Shown one piece after another: positions 1 through 12,500 of a stretch of DNA of 64,000 nt. Origin of the DNA: Tethya wilhelma. Lineage: Eukaryota > Porifera > Demospongiae > Tethyida > Tethyidae. How positions within the stretch are numbered: the stretch's first letter is position 1; every line of letters starts with the position of its first letter. The stretch spans positions 19,003,703 to 19,067,702 of the forward strand of contig CAXIPT010000002.1 in the NCBI GenBank assembly GCA_964030475.1, written 5' to 3'. The notes under the pieces were generated by a model, which worked only from the letters and a program-made list of their open reading frames with translations, was not told the DNA's origin and made no database searches. Made by a program: the position numbers and the translations under genes.

Positions 1-285
1 GGACTAGTAGGGGAGGTGACCTTTGCAGCACCACCTTCTAATTTTTGTTTCTGAAGAATGCATGGCCAACAGTCAATGACTCATGACAGCAAGCTAAGAC
101 CCTTGTGGATCATTACCTTGGTGGGTAATATGGTTGTCGTGACCATGTTCCTGAACTTGCCAATCGTTGGGTCAACGTCCTCAGGGTTGATGATCTCTTC
201 ATCTTCTGCGAATGTAATCGAGCGAGGTCTGTTCTTTCTCTTGCGAGGTTTTTCATTCTCGTTTATTCCAACCATTGAGATTTGN

Positions 286-334
<49 letters not shown>

Positions 335-1067
335 GCACTACATACAAGCAGCCATGCATTACTGCAACCATAGATATAATTGGGAACAGCAAAAAAAAAA
401 GCATACATCAACTTCATTGTCCAACTCTGGCAGTCCAAGCAATGTCCCTCCTTCCACTCCGTCCCCTAGCTCTCCCTCTGCAGTTAAGACCGAAGTCACT
501 TGAGGTTTTTCTCTTAAAGTATACGATCGTGTTGAAGCTCCAAATCTTATTGTTGTATCGAGAGGCAGCTGGGTGGGTTTGTTGGACTCCAACCGCAAAG
601 AACCAATGAATGTACCGTGAGCTACAGGGATATGTGTGCGTGTAGAATAATGTAGTTATTTGGTCATTCTTCTCGTGGTAACTCACTGCTTCCAAGGTCG
701 ATGAGGAACGGTCTTTGTAGGTGTTTGTGGTAAACTAGAACAGCGTGTTGTCGAGATACGCTCTGATGCTGAAGAGGAAAGTCACAATTGTCCTTGTTTC
801 GGCCAAATATGTAGTGACTCTTATCATCCAGGAGCAATTTCTGCATAAAAACATGAAAATGTTTATCACATTCACTTAGCATGTGGAAGTGCATTCAAAT
901 GTGCTTCACTGTACCTGTAAAACAGTGCCATTCTTTACAACATCCAGATGCAAGCCAGATGGGGGGATCCCAGCCCTACAGACATACGAATATAATCAAG
1001 ATCTAACAAGAGCTTTTGGTCAGCTCTCTTACCATGAGGGAGGCTTGTACTCTTGATCGGTGCTCAT
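1..1067 (-). CDS. PPP1R8: NIPP1, nuclear inhibitor of protein phosphatase 1 (partial, C-terminus beyond left edge)
   Basis: Nuclear regulatory subunit of protein phosphatase 1 that also binds splicing factors through an FHA domain. Exons on the minus strand: 1067-1033, 975-915, 840-687, 621-407, 284-117 and 50-1, running off the edge. The start is the ATG at 1067; phases agree at every junction. The second and third exons encode GLHLDVV and the FHA core with FGRN, SRQHA and VYHKHL. The fourth carries RFGASTRSYTLREKP, and the fifth carries the basic stretch followed by EEIINPEDVDP, both hallmarks of NIPP1. The acceptor of the fifth exon falls exactly at the single N (285) next to a CA repeat on the coding strand; a G there (C on the plus strand) would give a normal CAG acceptor. 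Family identity is very clear. Only the C-terminal third is missing. Confidence 0.93.
285..330. repeat. (GT)n microsatellite with single N
   Basis: Perfect GT dinucleotide run after an N at 285. Read on the minus strand it is a CA run ending at the predicted splice acceptor of a PPP1R8 exon. Confidence 0.9.
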
Positions 1068-1250
1068 CACAAATTGAGGTGTCTCTCACACTGTATCACA
1101 GCTGGTCAGAAAGTATTCGTAATAATGCACACCAACACGTTAATGATGAATGGGTGGAGCTGCAGGTGTGGCATACATGCAGTCAGAGGACTTGACTCTG
1201 GACTAGATTGCATGCAGCATGCATGTCAAAGTGCTGCATGCATTTTAGAG

Positions 1251-4200
1251 ATGGACTACAATATTTCCAAGAATTTGAGCAGCAGCACTGCAACTACTTC
1301 TTTACAAGAAACACAATTAGGTAGAAAGAAACAAGCAAACAGGCAATCCAGAAAGTGTTTCAGGAGAACTGATTGTGATTGGAAGTCAGGTGTGAACACT
1401 GAGACTCTCATAGATTGCAACTCTGCTAGCAAAAGACTCTGTAAGTCTATCAGTATCTGCAAGAAGATGTGTATGTAAAGAAAATCTATTTGCTTTAGTC
1501 TTGTAAATACCATAGCTGTACATGCTAATATCTGTTAGTAAGTGTTAGAAATCACACCTCGGCTTGTACCCAATTATCATGTTTTGATGTATACACTATG
1601 CAGTTAAAGAAGAAAAATCTTCTTATGGTCTTCTTAAATATTTTGCTGAGCTTTCTCAATCTGAATCTGATGATATCGACTTTAACAAGATCGAACATCT
1701 CATTTCACTGGGAGCTGATGTCAATTCAGTTGCCGAGAGTACAAGGCAATCTGTCTTCCATTGCATAGCTTCCAACTGGAATATAGAGGTCGCAAACTTC
1801 ATGTTGGAGAAAGGTGCAGACATTCATGCCAAGGACAGCAGTGGTAGGACTCCATTGCATGTGGCAGCTGGCTCAGACCACAAGGAGATGGTTGTGTGGC
1901 TACTGGAGCATGGTGCTGAACTAGAAGGGAGAACACTGAATGAGAAGCAAACACCAGTCCATTATGCAACCAAAAGTGGTTCACTTCAAGCATTGCAAGC
2001 TTTAATTGAAAGAGGAGGTGTGTTTTAAACTCAAACACTTGGAAAATGAATAAGCTATCTAATAATAATGTAGTACATTGACTCATTTCTCTCACAGTTG
2101 TATTTTTTTTTGTGACAGCCAACTATGAGACTCGAGATTACAAGGGGCGTACCCCATTACACCTGGCAACAGAGTTCCGTAGGATACCTATTGCAAACCA
2201 TCTGCTATCACTGGATGTTCCGGCTGAATGCTGTGTTGTTGATGACCTTGGCAATCATGTTTTGACCAGCATGATCAGGACAATGCCTGTAGTGGTATGT
2301 GATACTAACTACAATTATGATTGCTTAATTTATTATCTTATATTACATTATTTTGTACTGTGTAGACATTTGCTGCATTGGATCAGCTACAGTTTATCAT
2401 TGGTAAGAAAAAGTTCATCCTCCTCTCTGGGTTGGAGCCTAAACCAGGAGTTGATCTTACAGAAGGCACAAAAACACCAGTATGTCACCTTGTGTATACT
2501 TGTATACTTGTATACATGATCCTTGTGGCAATCAACACAATATAATTATTATAGTATGCTTCAAAGGTATAATATGTTTAAAAGATGTATTCAAACGATA
2601 TAGATGTATGAGTTTAAGTTTGAAAGATATGTCCGAAAGATAATTATGTTCGAAAGATGTTTGAAAGATATAATTTTATACCCACTCACAAATTTTCAAT
2701 ATAATCTGCATGCAGTTTGAGATGGCAGTGGAGACAGGGCACTATGATATCCTCTACCACCCAGTAATGCGAGAGCTGACCAAACAAAAATGGTCTAAAT
2801 TTGCAAAGTGGATGTTTTACATTGATATCTCGATTTACGTTATCTTCTTACTGTCGTGGTCTATCCTCATTGCATACCCATCACTACTGGAAAAGGATCG
2901 TTACACATTTCCAAGGGACGTTTGGAGAATCATACTTCAGGTTTATTATGACATGTCATTAATTTAGAGATTGGTTTAACCAACATTGTACTCATGCATG
3001 CATGTGCAGCTCACAGCCATAGGAACATACTTACTACAGATTCTGGAAGAAGTAACAGAGGTGGTAAAGTCATCAAATAGTACAAAGGTGAATCTTGCTG
3101 AGTCAGATCTACAACTCGATTATAATGAAGTATATTTTGTTTTCTACATAATAGCTCAAATTGTGGTATGTATATTCCTATAGCAACACAGAAAATTGCG
3201 TTCCCAAGCTCTTATTGATGATTTAAAGAACACTACTTCTAATGAGCTGGAAGAAAGGAAATACCTTGAAAGTGAGCTAGTTAAGATCAACAAGAGTCCT
3301 CCAAGTTATTTCAAAGATCCGTGGAACATCATTGACATTGTTACCTATACTGTGCTGGGAGTTCTGATAGTGCTGCATGCAGTTGATATTGGTTTGCACA
3401 ATAAACTACTGGCCTTGTGGACTGCAAGGTCAGCACAAAAATCAGTATGATAATGATCAATGACTACATACTGTAAACTACATGTAATACGTACAGGATA
3501 TCGTGTATTGGTACAGTTTTGATATGGATCAGACTGCTAAAGTATGCCCGTGGGTTTCAGTTCATTGGTCCACTCATATCCATTGTTGGCCACTTGATCG
3601 ACAACTTGTATCGCTACTTCATTGTGTACATAATAGTCTTTTGTCCTTACGTCATCTCTTTCTGGGTTTTGTTTGGAGGAGTGCAGTCTGAAGGAGTCGA
3701 GGACAGAGAAGACCTGACTGGATTCCATCGAGTAGCTGTCATGGTGTTCAGAATCAGCCTTGTGGATGAGTATCCTTTTGCTGTATGATTTCTGATTTTG
3801 ATACAGAATATATGCATAGACGCCATATTGTTTGCTTGTTTACGTTATAGACATATCGGAGTGTGGATGAGCTAATGGGTGCATTGCTCATTCTCACTTT
3901 CTTCTTGATCACGGCAATTGTCGGTGTTAACTTGACTGGTAAAAAGTGGCCATTTGCTGTTGCAGCCATCAGTGAGTGTATACACGTACCATGCCCTTTG
4001 ATCTGTTATTTTTTGATTGTGAAAATGATCCTAAAAGTCAGTGTTTTGTATATACAGATTTGATGTTGTTATGAATGTATGTTATTATAAATATCTCTCT
4101 CTAGACACTACATTTCACCAGGTATATGACACAACACATGCCATGTCCCTGCTCCACCAGGTATTGTTATAGAAGATGTTATTGTACACACAATGCTACA

Positions 4201-4700
4201 TCCCCATATAGTCAAACTCAAAAAAACTTGTTTGTTGTTAGGCACTAACCATCCAGTCATATGAGGAGAAACTTTGTCAGTGCATTTATCAGCGTTACCT
4301 GGTATACATTCATAACAAATGCAACCCCATTGTGCGTGTCTGTGGGACAGCAGGGGAAGAGTGCAGCTTTATGAAACAAAGTCAAATGGGGAAGAGAATC
4401 CGTCAAATCTATGTATGAAAACTAATTTTTTGTTCTGTCATTCAGTCGATCCCTGATGTAAGCATTAATCGTGAAAAATTTTCATGTGTTGTGCATTTTT
4501 CTGTGTTACAGAATATAGTTGCTGAACTTCAAACAGAAAGGGAAAAACATAAAAATGAAGAGGATACGAAAATGTCTGAAATTTCTCTCACATTTGAGAC
4601 ATTGACAAAGAGAATCAAACAGCAGGAGGACAAAATAACCAGCCTGGGAGAAGACATTGCTGAGATAAAACAAACAGTAGCTAATCATTCTAAACCTTGA
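1251..4700 (+). CDS. Ankyrin-repeat TRP-like cation channel, copy 1
   Basis: Predicted six-helix cation channel subunit of the plasma membrane. Exons: 1251-1389, 1604-2017, 2119-2294, 2366-2479, 2716-2940, 3010-3087, 3184-3428, 3497-3782, 3851-3971, 4105-4160, 4242-4412, 4512-4700; the sum is 2214 nt (737 aa). The N-terminal third has ankyrin repeats (GRTPLHVAAGSDH; GRTPLHLATEF). S1 lies around VIFLLSWSILIAYP, S3 follows the FKDPWNIIDIVTY motif typical of TRP-type channels, S4-S5 is RLLKYARGF..., and an acidic turret and pore region precede S6 (FFLITAIVGVNL). The tail is a coiled coil (LTKRIKQQEDKITSLGEDI). The first exon is chosen by phase and is the least certain part. Exon lengths 176, 225, 78, 245 and 286 are identical in the second copy at 9541-13823. 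The channel subfamily (TRPA, TRPV or a sponge-specific one) cannot be decided by eye. Confidence 0.82.
2560..2700 (+). repeat. Degenerate GAAAGAT minisatellite in an intron
   Basis: The fourth intron of channel copy 1 holds several imperfect repeats of the type (T)GAAAGATAT or CGAAAGAT, spaced about 15-20 nt apart. The equivalent intron of copy 2 is only about 74 nt and lacks them. Confidence 0.6.
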
Positions 4701-4851
4701 AAAAGTTAATGACATCCACACATAATTACATACAAGTTTTACAAAACTAGTTGAAAATGACAAGAGTTGAGTAAACAAAAATCATAAAAAAACAATGAAA
4801 ATAGTATACTATTATAGTCACATTATATTATTTTGAACGTGTATCCAGTAG

Positions 4852-7800
4852 TCACTGCTGGAGTACATTTGCCAGGACCTGTATGATTGTATGATTGTAT
4901 GATCACAATTACAATAAATTCACATGGAAATCTCATCATTGCATAAAATCAGTACACTAGCTATGTATAACCATAACTTACCAGCGGGGATTTTCCAGAA
5001 AAAGCACTGTACTGGTCAAGAGTTTCTCTTAGCAACTGGGGTGTCCCATTAGATGCTTGCTTCCATGATTGAAGTATTGCTTCAATATCAATGTTGTCAG
5101 CTTCGACGGCTGGTGTGACTGGAGTTTGCTCAGAATTATGGGAAGAGGACTCTGTCACAAGTATCTTGGCAAACATTTCTTTCTTGTCTGAAGCCTGAAT
5201 CTCTGTTGCTAGCTGGGCTATCAATCCATCAGGGAGTGGGCAGTAATAAGAATGGGATTGTTCATTAAACAGTTTCTGGAGTAGGGGCTCTCCTAGTCCT
5301 GAATATGGATCGAACATTGTTACTTCCTCTAGAGGGAGCGATTTTCCAGATATAGATGCTACTATTGTAGGTGCTGATGATGAAATAACAGCTTTAGCAA
5401 TATCTCTTAGGTTAAACGTATCCATGTGTGAAGTTGGTTTAAGAGGATGCTGCATGGTCTCAGTGGGAAGAACAAACAGTTCAGTTGTATCAACACTGCT
5501 ACACATTTCGCTTGCAGCTTGGAGGATGTTTTGAATGATGTGTGAACGAATCTGAAGGCACTTCGGAATACAGCCATCGCTACAATGCACCAGAACAACA
5601 ATTTCTTTTGCCTGTGATGTTTCTTCAACTAGTGCTTCGACTCCACAGCTGTCTTTCCAGTGGAAACCATTCCTCCACAATATGCATTCATGATGAAGTG
5701 CATCTGCATCCTCACAGCATGATGTGCCGGGATCCAGAGTTAGTGATTTCACAAGTCTCATGATGAACGCACGAATGAAATGGAGTGTAAAGAACTGGCC
5801 AGTGTGAGAGCATTGCACGATCCACCCACAGTAGTGATTGTATTTGGGATCGGTCTGCCATACGTCAGGGGGTGCTTCCAACGTGACGAGGCCAGGAAAG
5901 AACAAATAGGGCTCATCGGGAGAATGGTGCTCTTGTGTAGTGACATCTTTGAAATCACTCGTTGCATGCTGTGGGAACGATTGAATGATCTGTTGGTACG
6001 ATAGCTCCAAGCAGTGCTCGAGAGTAGACAAGAAGCCCACTAGCATTTCAGGCTCGTAGTGGGAGAACTGCCGAGTGACTGTCGACAGAGGAACTATACC
6101 CATGCTGGACGTGTGCATTCCGTGTTGCTTGAAATCAGTCGGAGCAAATATTGTGCCAATCACTTCTGAGAGGAGAGCCAACTTGTTAACAATAATCCAG
6201 CTGTCCTGGATGGTGACAGGATTGACCAAATAGAGCAGCTGTGTTTGATTATTGAGCTCCTTGCACACCTTGTGAAGAGCTGAGAGGCTGTTTGGAAGAA
6301 AATAGACTAGATTATGCTCAGTTGCTGAACTCTTCTCGCGCTGCACATCGGCTTGGAGTTGTCTCAGTGGCACAGCATAGGACCTCCTAAATCTGTTGAG
6401 GATGAAAGCAAAAAGACAATGAGTGTTGAAGTGGATGATCTGCGAAGTGTGTGTAGCATCGCTTATCCTCTTCACAATCCTACGAAGTTGAGTCATTGCT
6501 GCTGATTCGGGGTACTGACAGTTCATAGCAATGGAAGTCGGTGGGTTGAGGCTTCTGAACTGTGGTAGCATACCAATAACTTGCTCAAGTTTCTGAGTTG
6601 GGTTCTCTCTTCTTGTCAACAGAATGTCTGCATGGCTTCCAACTATGACAATATTTACATTACTGCACGCCGAACACTGGCTCTCAAGGAGTGAAAGCCA
6701 ATAGAGCACATCCTGTTGGATTTCTTCTAGGCTCTGGAGTAGATTCACAACAATGATGAACACAGGCGGCACACCTTGGATGGCATTATTCAACAGTGCA
6801 GCATGACTGTCGTGAAACTCCATCCGACCTGCACAATCAAAGAGGGAAATGTGGCCATACTTTTTGCTCTTGAACTCTTGGGAAACTATTCCTGCAGTCT
6901 TGGCACTCACTCCCGACACTCTTCTTCTTTGGTTGATGATACTCATGAATCTGGAGGAGATCTTTTGGAAGGACATTGTTAGGGTACTCTTTCCAGTTGA
7001 GTAGCTTCCAACCACGAAGAAATCGAGCGATGGTTGGAGTGGTCTTCTCAGACCCAGACCCCTGCCATATACCTCGTACACGTCACTTGGCATTGCACCA
7101 TGTCGTATGAGATCGAGCTTCACTCCATTATTGGTAGCCAGCTGAAATGGGGTCTCACCTGCATTATTCTCGACATTAGGATCAATTCCACCTTCTTCAA
7201 GTAACCACTGGGTTATCGGCTTCCAGTTGAAGGCTTTGGAGTTTTTGCAGGCAAAATGCAATGCTGTATTTCCATCCTTGTCTTGTACAGACACATCATA
7301 TTGGCCATTTACTACCAGAAATTGCATCAACTGTAATCTTCCTTCTCGGCTTGCAAAGGAAAATGCATCTTCTCCATTGGCTGTTTTACTCTTTGAAACA
7401 TGAGCTACATTGATAAGAAACTTCACCACTTCGAGAGACAACTTATCCGCACACTTCCACTGGCTGACGGCTATGTGCAATGGCGTTAACTGCTCACGGT
7501 CTGCTGGCTCTGGATTACAACCGTGAGCATGGAGACTCTTCACTATGTCAATGTAGCCGTACTGAGAGGCATAGTGCAGTGGAGTCCACAGATTACCATC
7601 AGTCGTGTCGGGATCACAGCCATGGTCCAAGAGATACTTCACGATGTCTGTGTGGCCATTTCTAGAAGCAAGATGAAGTGGGGTTGACTGATTGTTATCT
7701 CGGACTTCAAGCTTGCAACCGTGCTTACAGAGACAAAGAACGATACGAGTGTGGCCCTTCTCACAAGCTATGTGGAGTGGAGACTGATTCACACTGTCGA

Positions 7801-8254
7801 ATACATCCAACTGACACTTTAGCTCCCCCACAAGGTACTCGACAACTTCTGTTTGTCCACTTTGACAAGCGTAGTGAAGAGCAGTCATCTTCCTCGAAGA
7901 TGTGTCCGTCAAGATGCTTAAGTCACCCTTTTGCTCAATGATGTACTGAGCTACACTCAAGTGACCATACTGGCAAGCAATGTGCAACGGTGACCTTACT
8001 TGACCATCTCGGGTGTTCAGATTGCACTTGTACTTTTCAACAAGCAACTTGACAAACTCAAGCTCGCCGTGCTTGCAGGCAAAGTGAAGCGGGGTAAAGA
8101 ATTCCTTCCATTTGTCAGGATCATCCTCCCACCACTCCTCAGGGGGGCGTACATTGGGGTCAGCGCCCAATTCCAATAGCTCAATGGCTTGGGAATAATT
8201 TTTCCCATAACATGCAAAGATCAAGTCTTCATTCTTCCAATCAGTGACGTCCAT
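4852..8254 (-). CDS. Ankyrin-ROC-COR-death domain protein (DAPK1-like without kinase)
   Basis: Cytoplasmic ROCO-family GTPase scaffold. Two exons: 8254-4982, nearly the whole protein, and a nine-codon final exon, 4878-4852. The open frame reads on to a TAG at 4961, but a perfect donor (CTG|GTAAGT at 4982/4981) spliced to a cag acceptor ends the protein as ...SPLVLANVLQQ, which fits the last helix of a death domain. Residues 1-395 hold about ten ankyrin repeats (SPLHIACQYGHL, TPLHLASRNGHTDIV). The ROC GTPase has P-loop GSYSTGKST (416-424), DCAG (473-476) and GSHAD (539-543), the usual DAPK/LRRK-type variants. A COR-like region follows, then a C-terminal stretch with conserved death-domain spacing (ILQSWKQASNGTPQLL). 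Total 1099 aa. No protein kinase domain is present, unlike DAPK1. It sits between two ankyrin channel genes, tail to tail with the first. Confidence 0.85.
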
Positions 8255-9540
8255 GACTGACTACGTACAGCCTAGCTCTCAGCATGGATCAATTTGAGAC
8301 TTACTTATTATTAAATCGACTCAGTACTGATTTAGTATGTTATCAGTTCTAATGCTCTTTGTATAGCAACATAGAATGCTGTTCCTAGAGATGTTCTTGT
8401 AATGCCTGTATAACCGAGAATGTTGTGTTTGGTCACACATCTAGTGCCGTGTGTACCATGCACTTATACCACCAAACTTCCTTTCTCATGCTCACAAACA
8501 GGATGCAATTACACCATATTACCAACGAGAACCCTTAAATTGCTGTGCAATCATAGAGTTGGCTGTGTGTTGTGTTAGTGACAACACCATCACTGCTACA
8601 AACAGTGCTAGCAGCCAAAGGTATGATTGTACTATATGACCCTGGCATAAGACTATGATACCAGTGAGGTAAGGCAAAGCGGAGCAATTTCAAACATGGG
8701 TTAATTCCGAAGTCTTAGTGCTAGCTAATTTCTTTGCTATGAATGCTGTCCAGATTTAATTAATAGACTTTTGAACAGCAGATCTGATTAAGTTCTAAAA
8801 GTCGCCGCTGAATAGTGTTCATAGCAAGAACATCGAAATTACCCTGCCGGTTAGCAGTGGCACAGCAAGGAAACCTAACAGGTATGTGATCTGCTGCATG
8901 CTGAACCTTGTGACATGCATGTCACAAGGCTAATTAAACCAGTTGTGGTTTACCGCAACATTGATTTACAATTTCTAATTAGATCTTATTATTTCACTTA
9001 CAAAATTTACTTGCCAAGTTGGGCTTTCTTGCTTCGCGACAGCCAGACACTACTCCCAATATTAAAACAGAGTGAATGGTTCCAGCCAGCCACACAACTA
9101 GTTCTATGATCATGTGAATAGGATGGCCAGATCGAGGAATGTCAGGTCATACGGTCAATCGTACATGCCGGAAATTATTTTACGTCAAACAGACTTGATG
9201 ATGCAATGCGCAATTGCGCAATCAAAAAAATAAATTTTAGTATAAATGCTAATGAAGTAATGCACGTGGGCTTGCTTCAGTGACCAAAATCCATTGTGGC
9301 TGCAACTTGCCAGTGGAATCAAAACAAGGCCTGGGCCCAGTCTGTCAGATCGAGCTGTTTTTGTCTCTGGGTCTGATCAATCTGAAAGATATGTCATATG
9401 ACATCACATGATGTCAGAGCGAGCTCATTAGATTAGCCACGCCCCTCAACGGATGTAGACACAATGAACTTACGGCATAGAATAGTGATGAAAGTGAGAA
9501 TTAATCCTCTTTGATAGTGGCAAACTGGATTCTTGCTGAT
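8255..9540. other. Intergenic region, divergent promoter
   Basis: About 1.3 kb between the starts of the ROC gene (-) and channel copy 2 (+). I see no convincing exon: the short frames at 8451 and 8915 have no family similarity or splice support. Presumably it holds the promoters and 5' UTRs of both genes. Confidence 0.5.
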
Positions 9541-12500
9541 ATGCGAAAGTTATCTGGTATTACTAAAAGCAGCAAAGTTGCTCCTGCAACTCCTGATCAA
9601 CCTGAGATACAAAATGATGACATGAGAAGTGAGGGCCATGTCATGGCTGCTCTTGTTGCTGCAACAAGTCCACCTAGTGCAGTTCCTAGCAGACCAGAGT
9701 CAAGGATGGGCAAAAGATTTATCCGTTATGATAATTCATGGAAAGGAAATAATATCATTAGTCGTAATGATGGACCAAAACCTACTGCAGTGGAAGCAAG
9801 AGAAGGAGAAGGTAAATTGGATTCATTGGCTAAAGTTTTGTACTGAGAGTGTAGAGGACTCTATGGTTATAATGACTTGATGTGGATAGTGTACCATTTC
9901 GTGCATAATATTGATAGGTTTGTTGTTATGGTTACTCACTGCTATATGTTGCTTAGTGGCAAGTGTGAGCAATTTGAGAATGTGCTAATTTGTGACAATT
10001 TTCATCTATAATAGAGTTAATTACATGTGAAGAGGAAGATCCTGCTAATGGCCTCTTGAGATACTTCACTGTGCTTTCTCAATCAGAATCTGATGATATT
10101 GACTTTAACAAGATCGAACATCTCATTTCACTTGGAGCTAATGTCAATTCAGTTGCCGAGAGTACAAGGCAGTCTGTCTTCCATAGCATAGCTTCAAACT
10201 GGGATACAGATGTTGCAAACTTCATGTTGGAGAAAGGTGCAGACATTCATGCCAAGGACAGCAGTGGTAGGACTCCATTGCATGTGGCAGCTGGCTCAGA
10301 CCACAAGGAGATGGTTGTGTGGCTACTGGAGCATGGTGCTGAATTAGAAGAGAGGACACTGAATGAGCTACAAACACCAATCCACTATGCAGCTCGCAAT
10401 GATGCTCTGAGATCATTGCATGTGCTAGTTCAATATGAAGGTAAATAGTTTTTCTGCAAGAACTGTCACATGCTATATTCACATATTACAGTTATTTTCA
10501 CCCTGTGTATAATGCTAACTGCTGTTACAGGAGACTATGAAGTTCGTGATTACATGGGTCGTACTCCTTTGCATCTTGCAGCAGAGCTTGATAGAACTCT
10601 GGCTGCTGACTATCTACTGTCATTGGACATTCCTGCTGAGTGTCAAGTGGTTGATAATTATGGCAACCATGCAATTACCAGTATGATCAGGACCATGCCT
10701 AAAACAGTTAGTGAATATTGTATTCCCTTCTGAGGGGAAAGAGATCATTGTGATGATTTGTAATCACATGCATATCTGTAGGCATTGAGTGCTTTAGATC
10801 AGCTTCACAGAGTTGCACCTGCCGACAGAAAACAATTCTTTCTTCTTAGTCATCTTGAACCAGAACCTGGAGCAAAACAAGACTATGGTGTTAAAACACC
10901 GGTAAGTTAGGTTGAGTAGTCAGTGGTTTATATTATCGTCAGTTTTTTTTTCTTTTTTCTTTCTTTCATAAACAGTTTGAAACTGCTGTGGAGGAAGAGA
11001 GCCATGACATTCTCTCACATCCAGTCATGCAAGAACTGATACAGCAAAAGTGGAAGAAAGGTGTGAGGTGGTTTTTCTTCCTCAACCTTGGTCTGTATAT
11101 TGTCTTCTTACTGTCGTGGTCTCTACTCATTGCATATCCTGCTGTGCAACAAAAACACAAGTACATTTTCCCTAGAGATGTGTGGAGAATTATTTTGGAG
11201 GTGAGTTTTTCCATGTTGTTTTTGAATGGGTAACAAGTACCTATATTATCCAGCTCATTATATTTCACAGATCTTGGCTGTTGGATTGTATATCAAGCAA
11301 ATTGTGGATGAAGTACTTGAATACGTTCGCTCCAAGAGAAAGCACAAAGTACTGCATTTTAATAAGATTTTTTTTAAGAACTGCATTTTATTAGCATACG
11401 TATACTCCCTTGCAATCAGTCCTATACCAGAGCACGTTCACGAATTCTCCATAATGATCTGAAGTATACTGATTCCAGTCAACCAGAAGAGAAGAAATAC
11501 TTGGAAAGTGAACTTATTAAGACAAACAAGAGTCCCTCAAACTACTTCAAAGATCCCTGGAATGTCATTGATATCATCACTTACATTACCCTCGGAGTCC
11601 TGATAGTGCTACATGTAGTCGATATTGGTGTACACAGAGTACAGCTGGCCTTGTGGGCGGCAAGGTATGTTTTAGAAAACCTCTGTTTTTGCCGGCAGAT
11701 AGTGTGGCAGTGCTACTAGCATCTGTGTTGATTTCTGTGCATAATCAAGAGTGTATATACTCTTGGCATGATCAATAGACTGATTCTATGCTTGTTCTTT
11801 GGATGCACAGGTTATCCTGTGGAGCTGCCATTTTGATCTGGGTTAGACTACTCAACCTTGCTCGTGGGTTTCGTGTCCTAGGTCCACTTGTTGCAATCAT
11901 TGGTCAACTCATTGGAGACATTTTGCGCTACTTTGCTCTGTATGCGGTCTTCTTTATACCATACATCATTTGCTTCTGGGTACTCTTTGGAGGGGAGCAG
12001 GCAGATGGAGTGGAGGAGACAGATGATCTTACGAAATTTTATCGAGTTGCTATCATGATGTTTAGAATGAGTCTTATTGACGATTACCCATATAAGGTAG
12101 GCCTGCAGCACCATAGTTGATGAAAATATGAGTCTTTATAATAATAAAAAAATATTACAAGATATGCTTTCTTGTCTTTATGATAATCAGGCACTTCGAA
12201 CCATTGATGAGCTAATGNGTGCAGGCCAGGATTATCCTCTCCCACGAGGAAAGTATGCCTACTTGCACCTACCAGCGTTACTTGAAACACATTCATGACA
12301 ATTGCAATCCAAGGACACTGTTCTATGATGATGACGATACCAACAAAGACCAACCAGCAAAACTCCAGAAGATTACCCATCAAATCCATGTAAGCTTCAT
12401 ATAAGAGCACTTATATTTTTATTAAAATTTTAAGCAGTGCAGGAATGGGCAGTACGTAAAAAGTATTGGAACAAGGCATGTCTCAATTTTGGCACATAAC

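Noticed and set aside
58..609. Plus-strand frame of 183 codons over the left end
   Set aside because: It runs antisense through PPP1R8 exons and a GT microsatellite; the minus strand encodes a well-conserved protein.
3088..3183. Hydrophobic stretch NEVYFVFYIIAQIV read as an extra membrane helix of channel copy 1
   Set aside because: It lies inside a 96-nt phase-0 intron with good splice sites (AAG|GTGAAT ... CCTATAG). Removing it gives a 78-nt exon identical in length to that of copy 2; keeping it would need an 18-nt intron or a stop codon.
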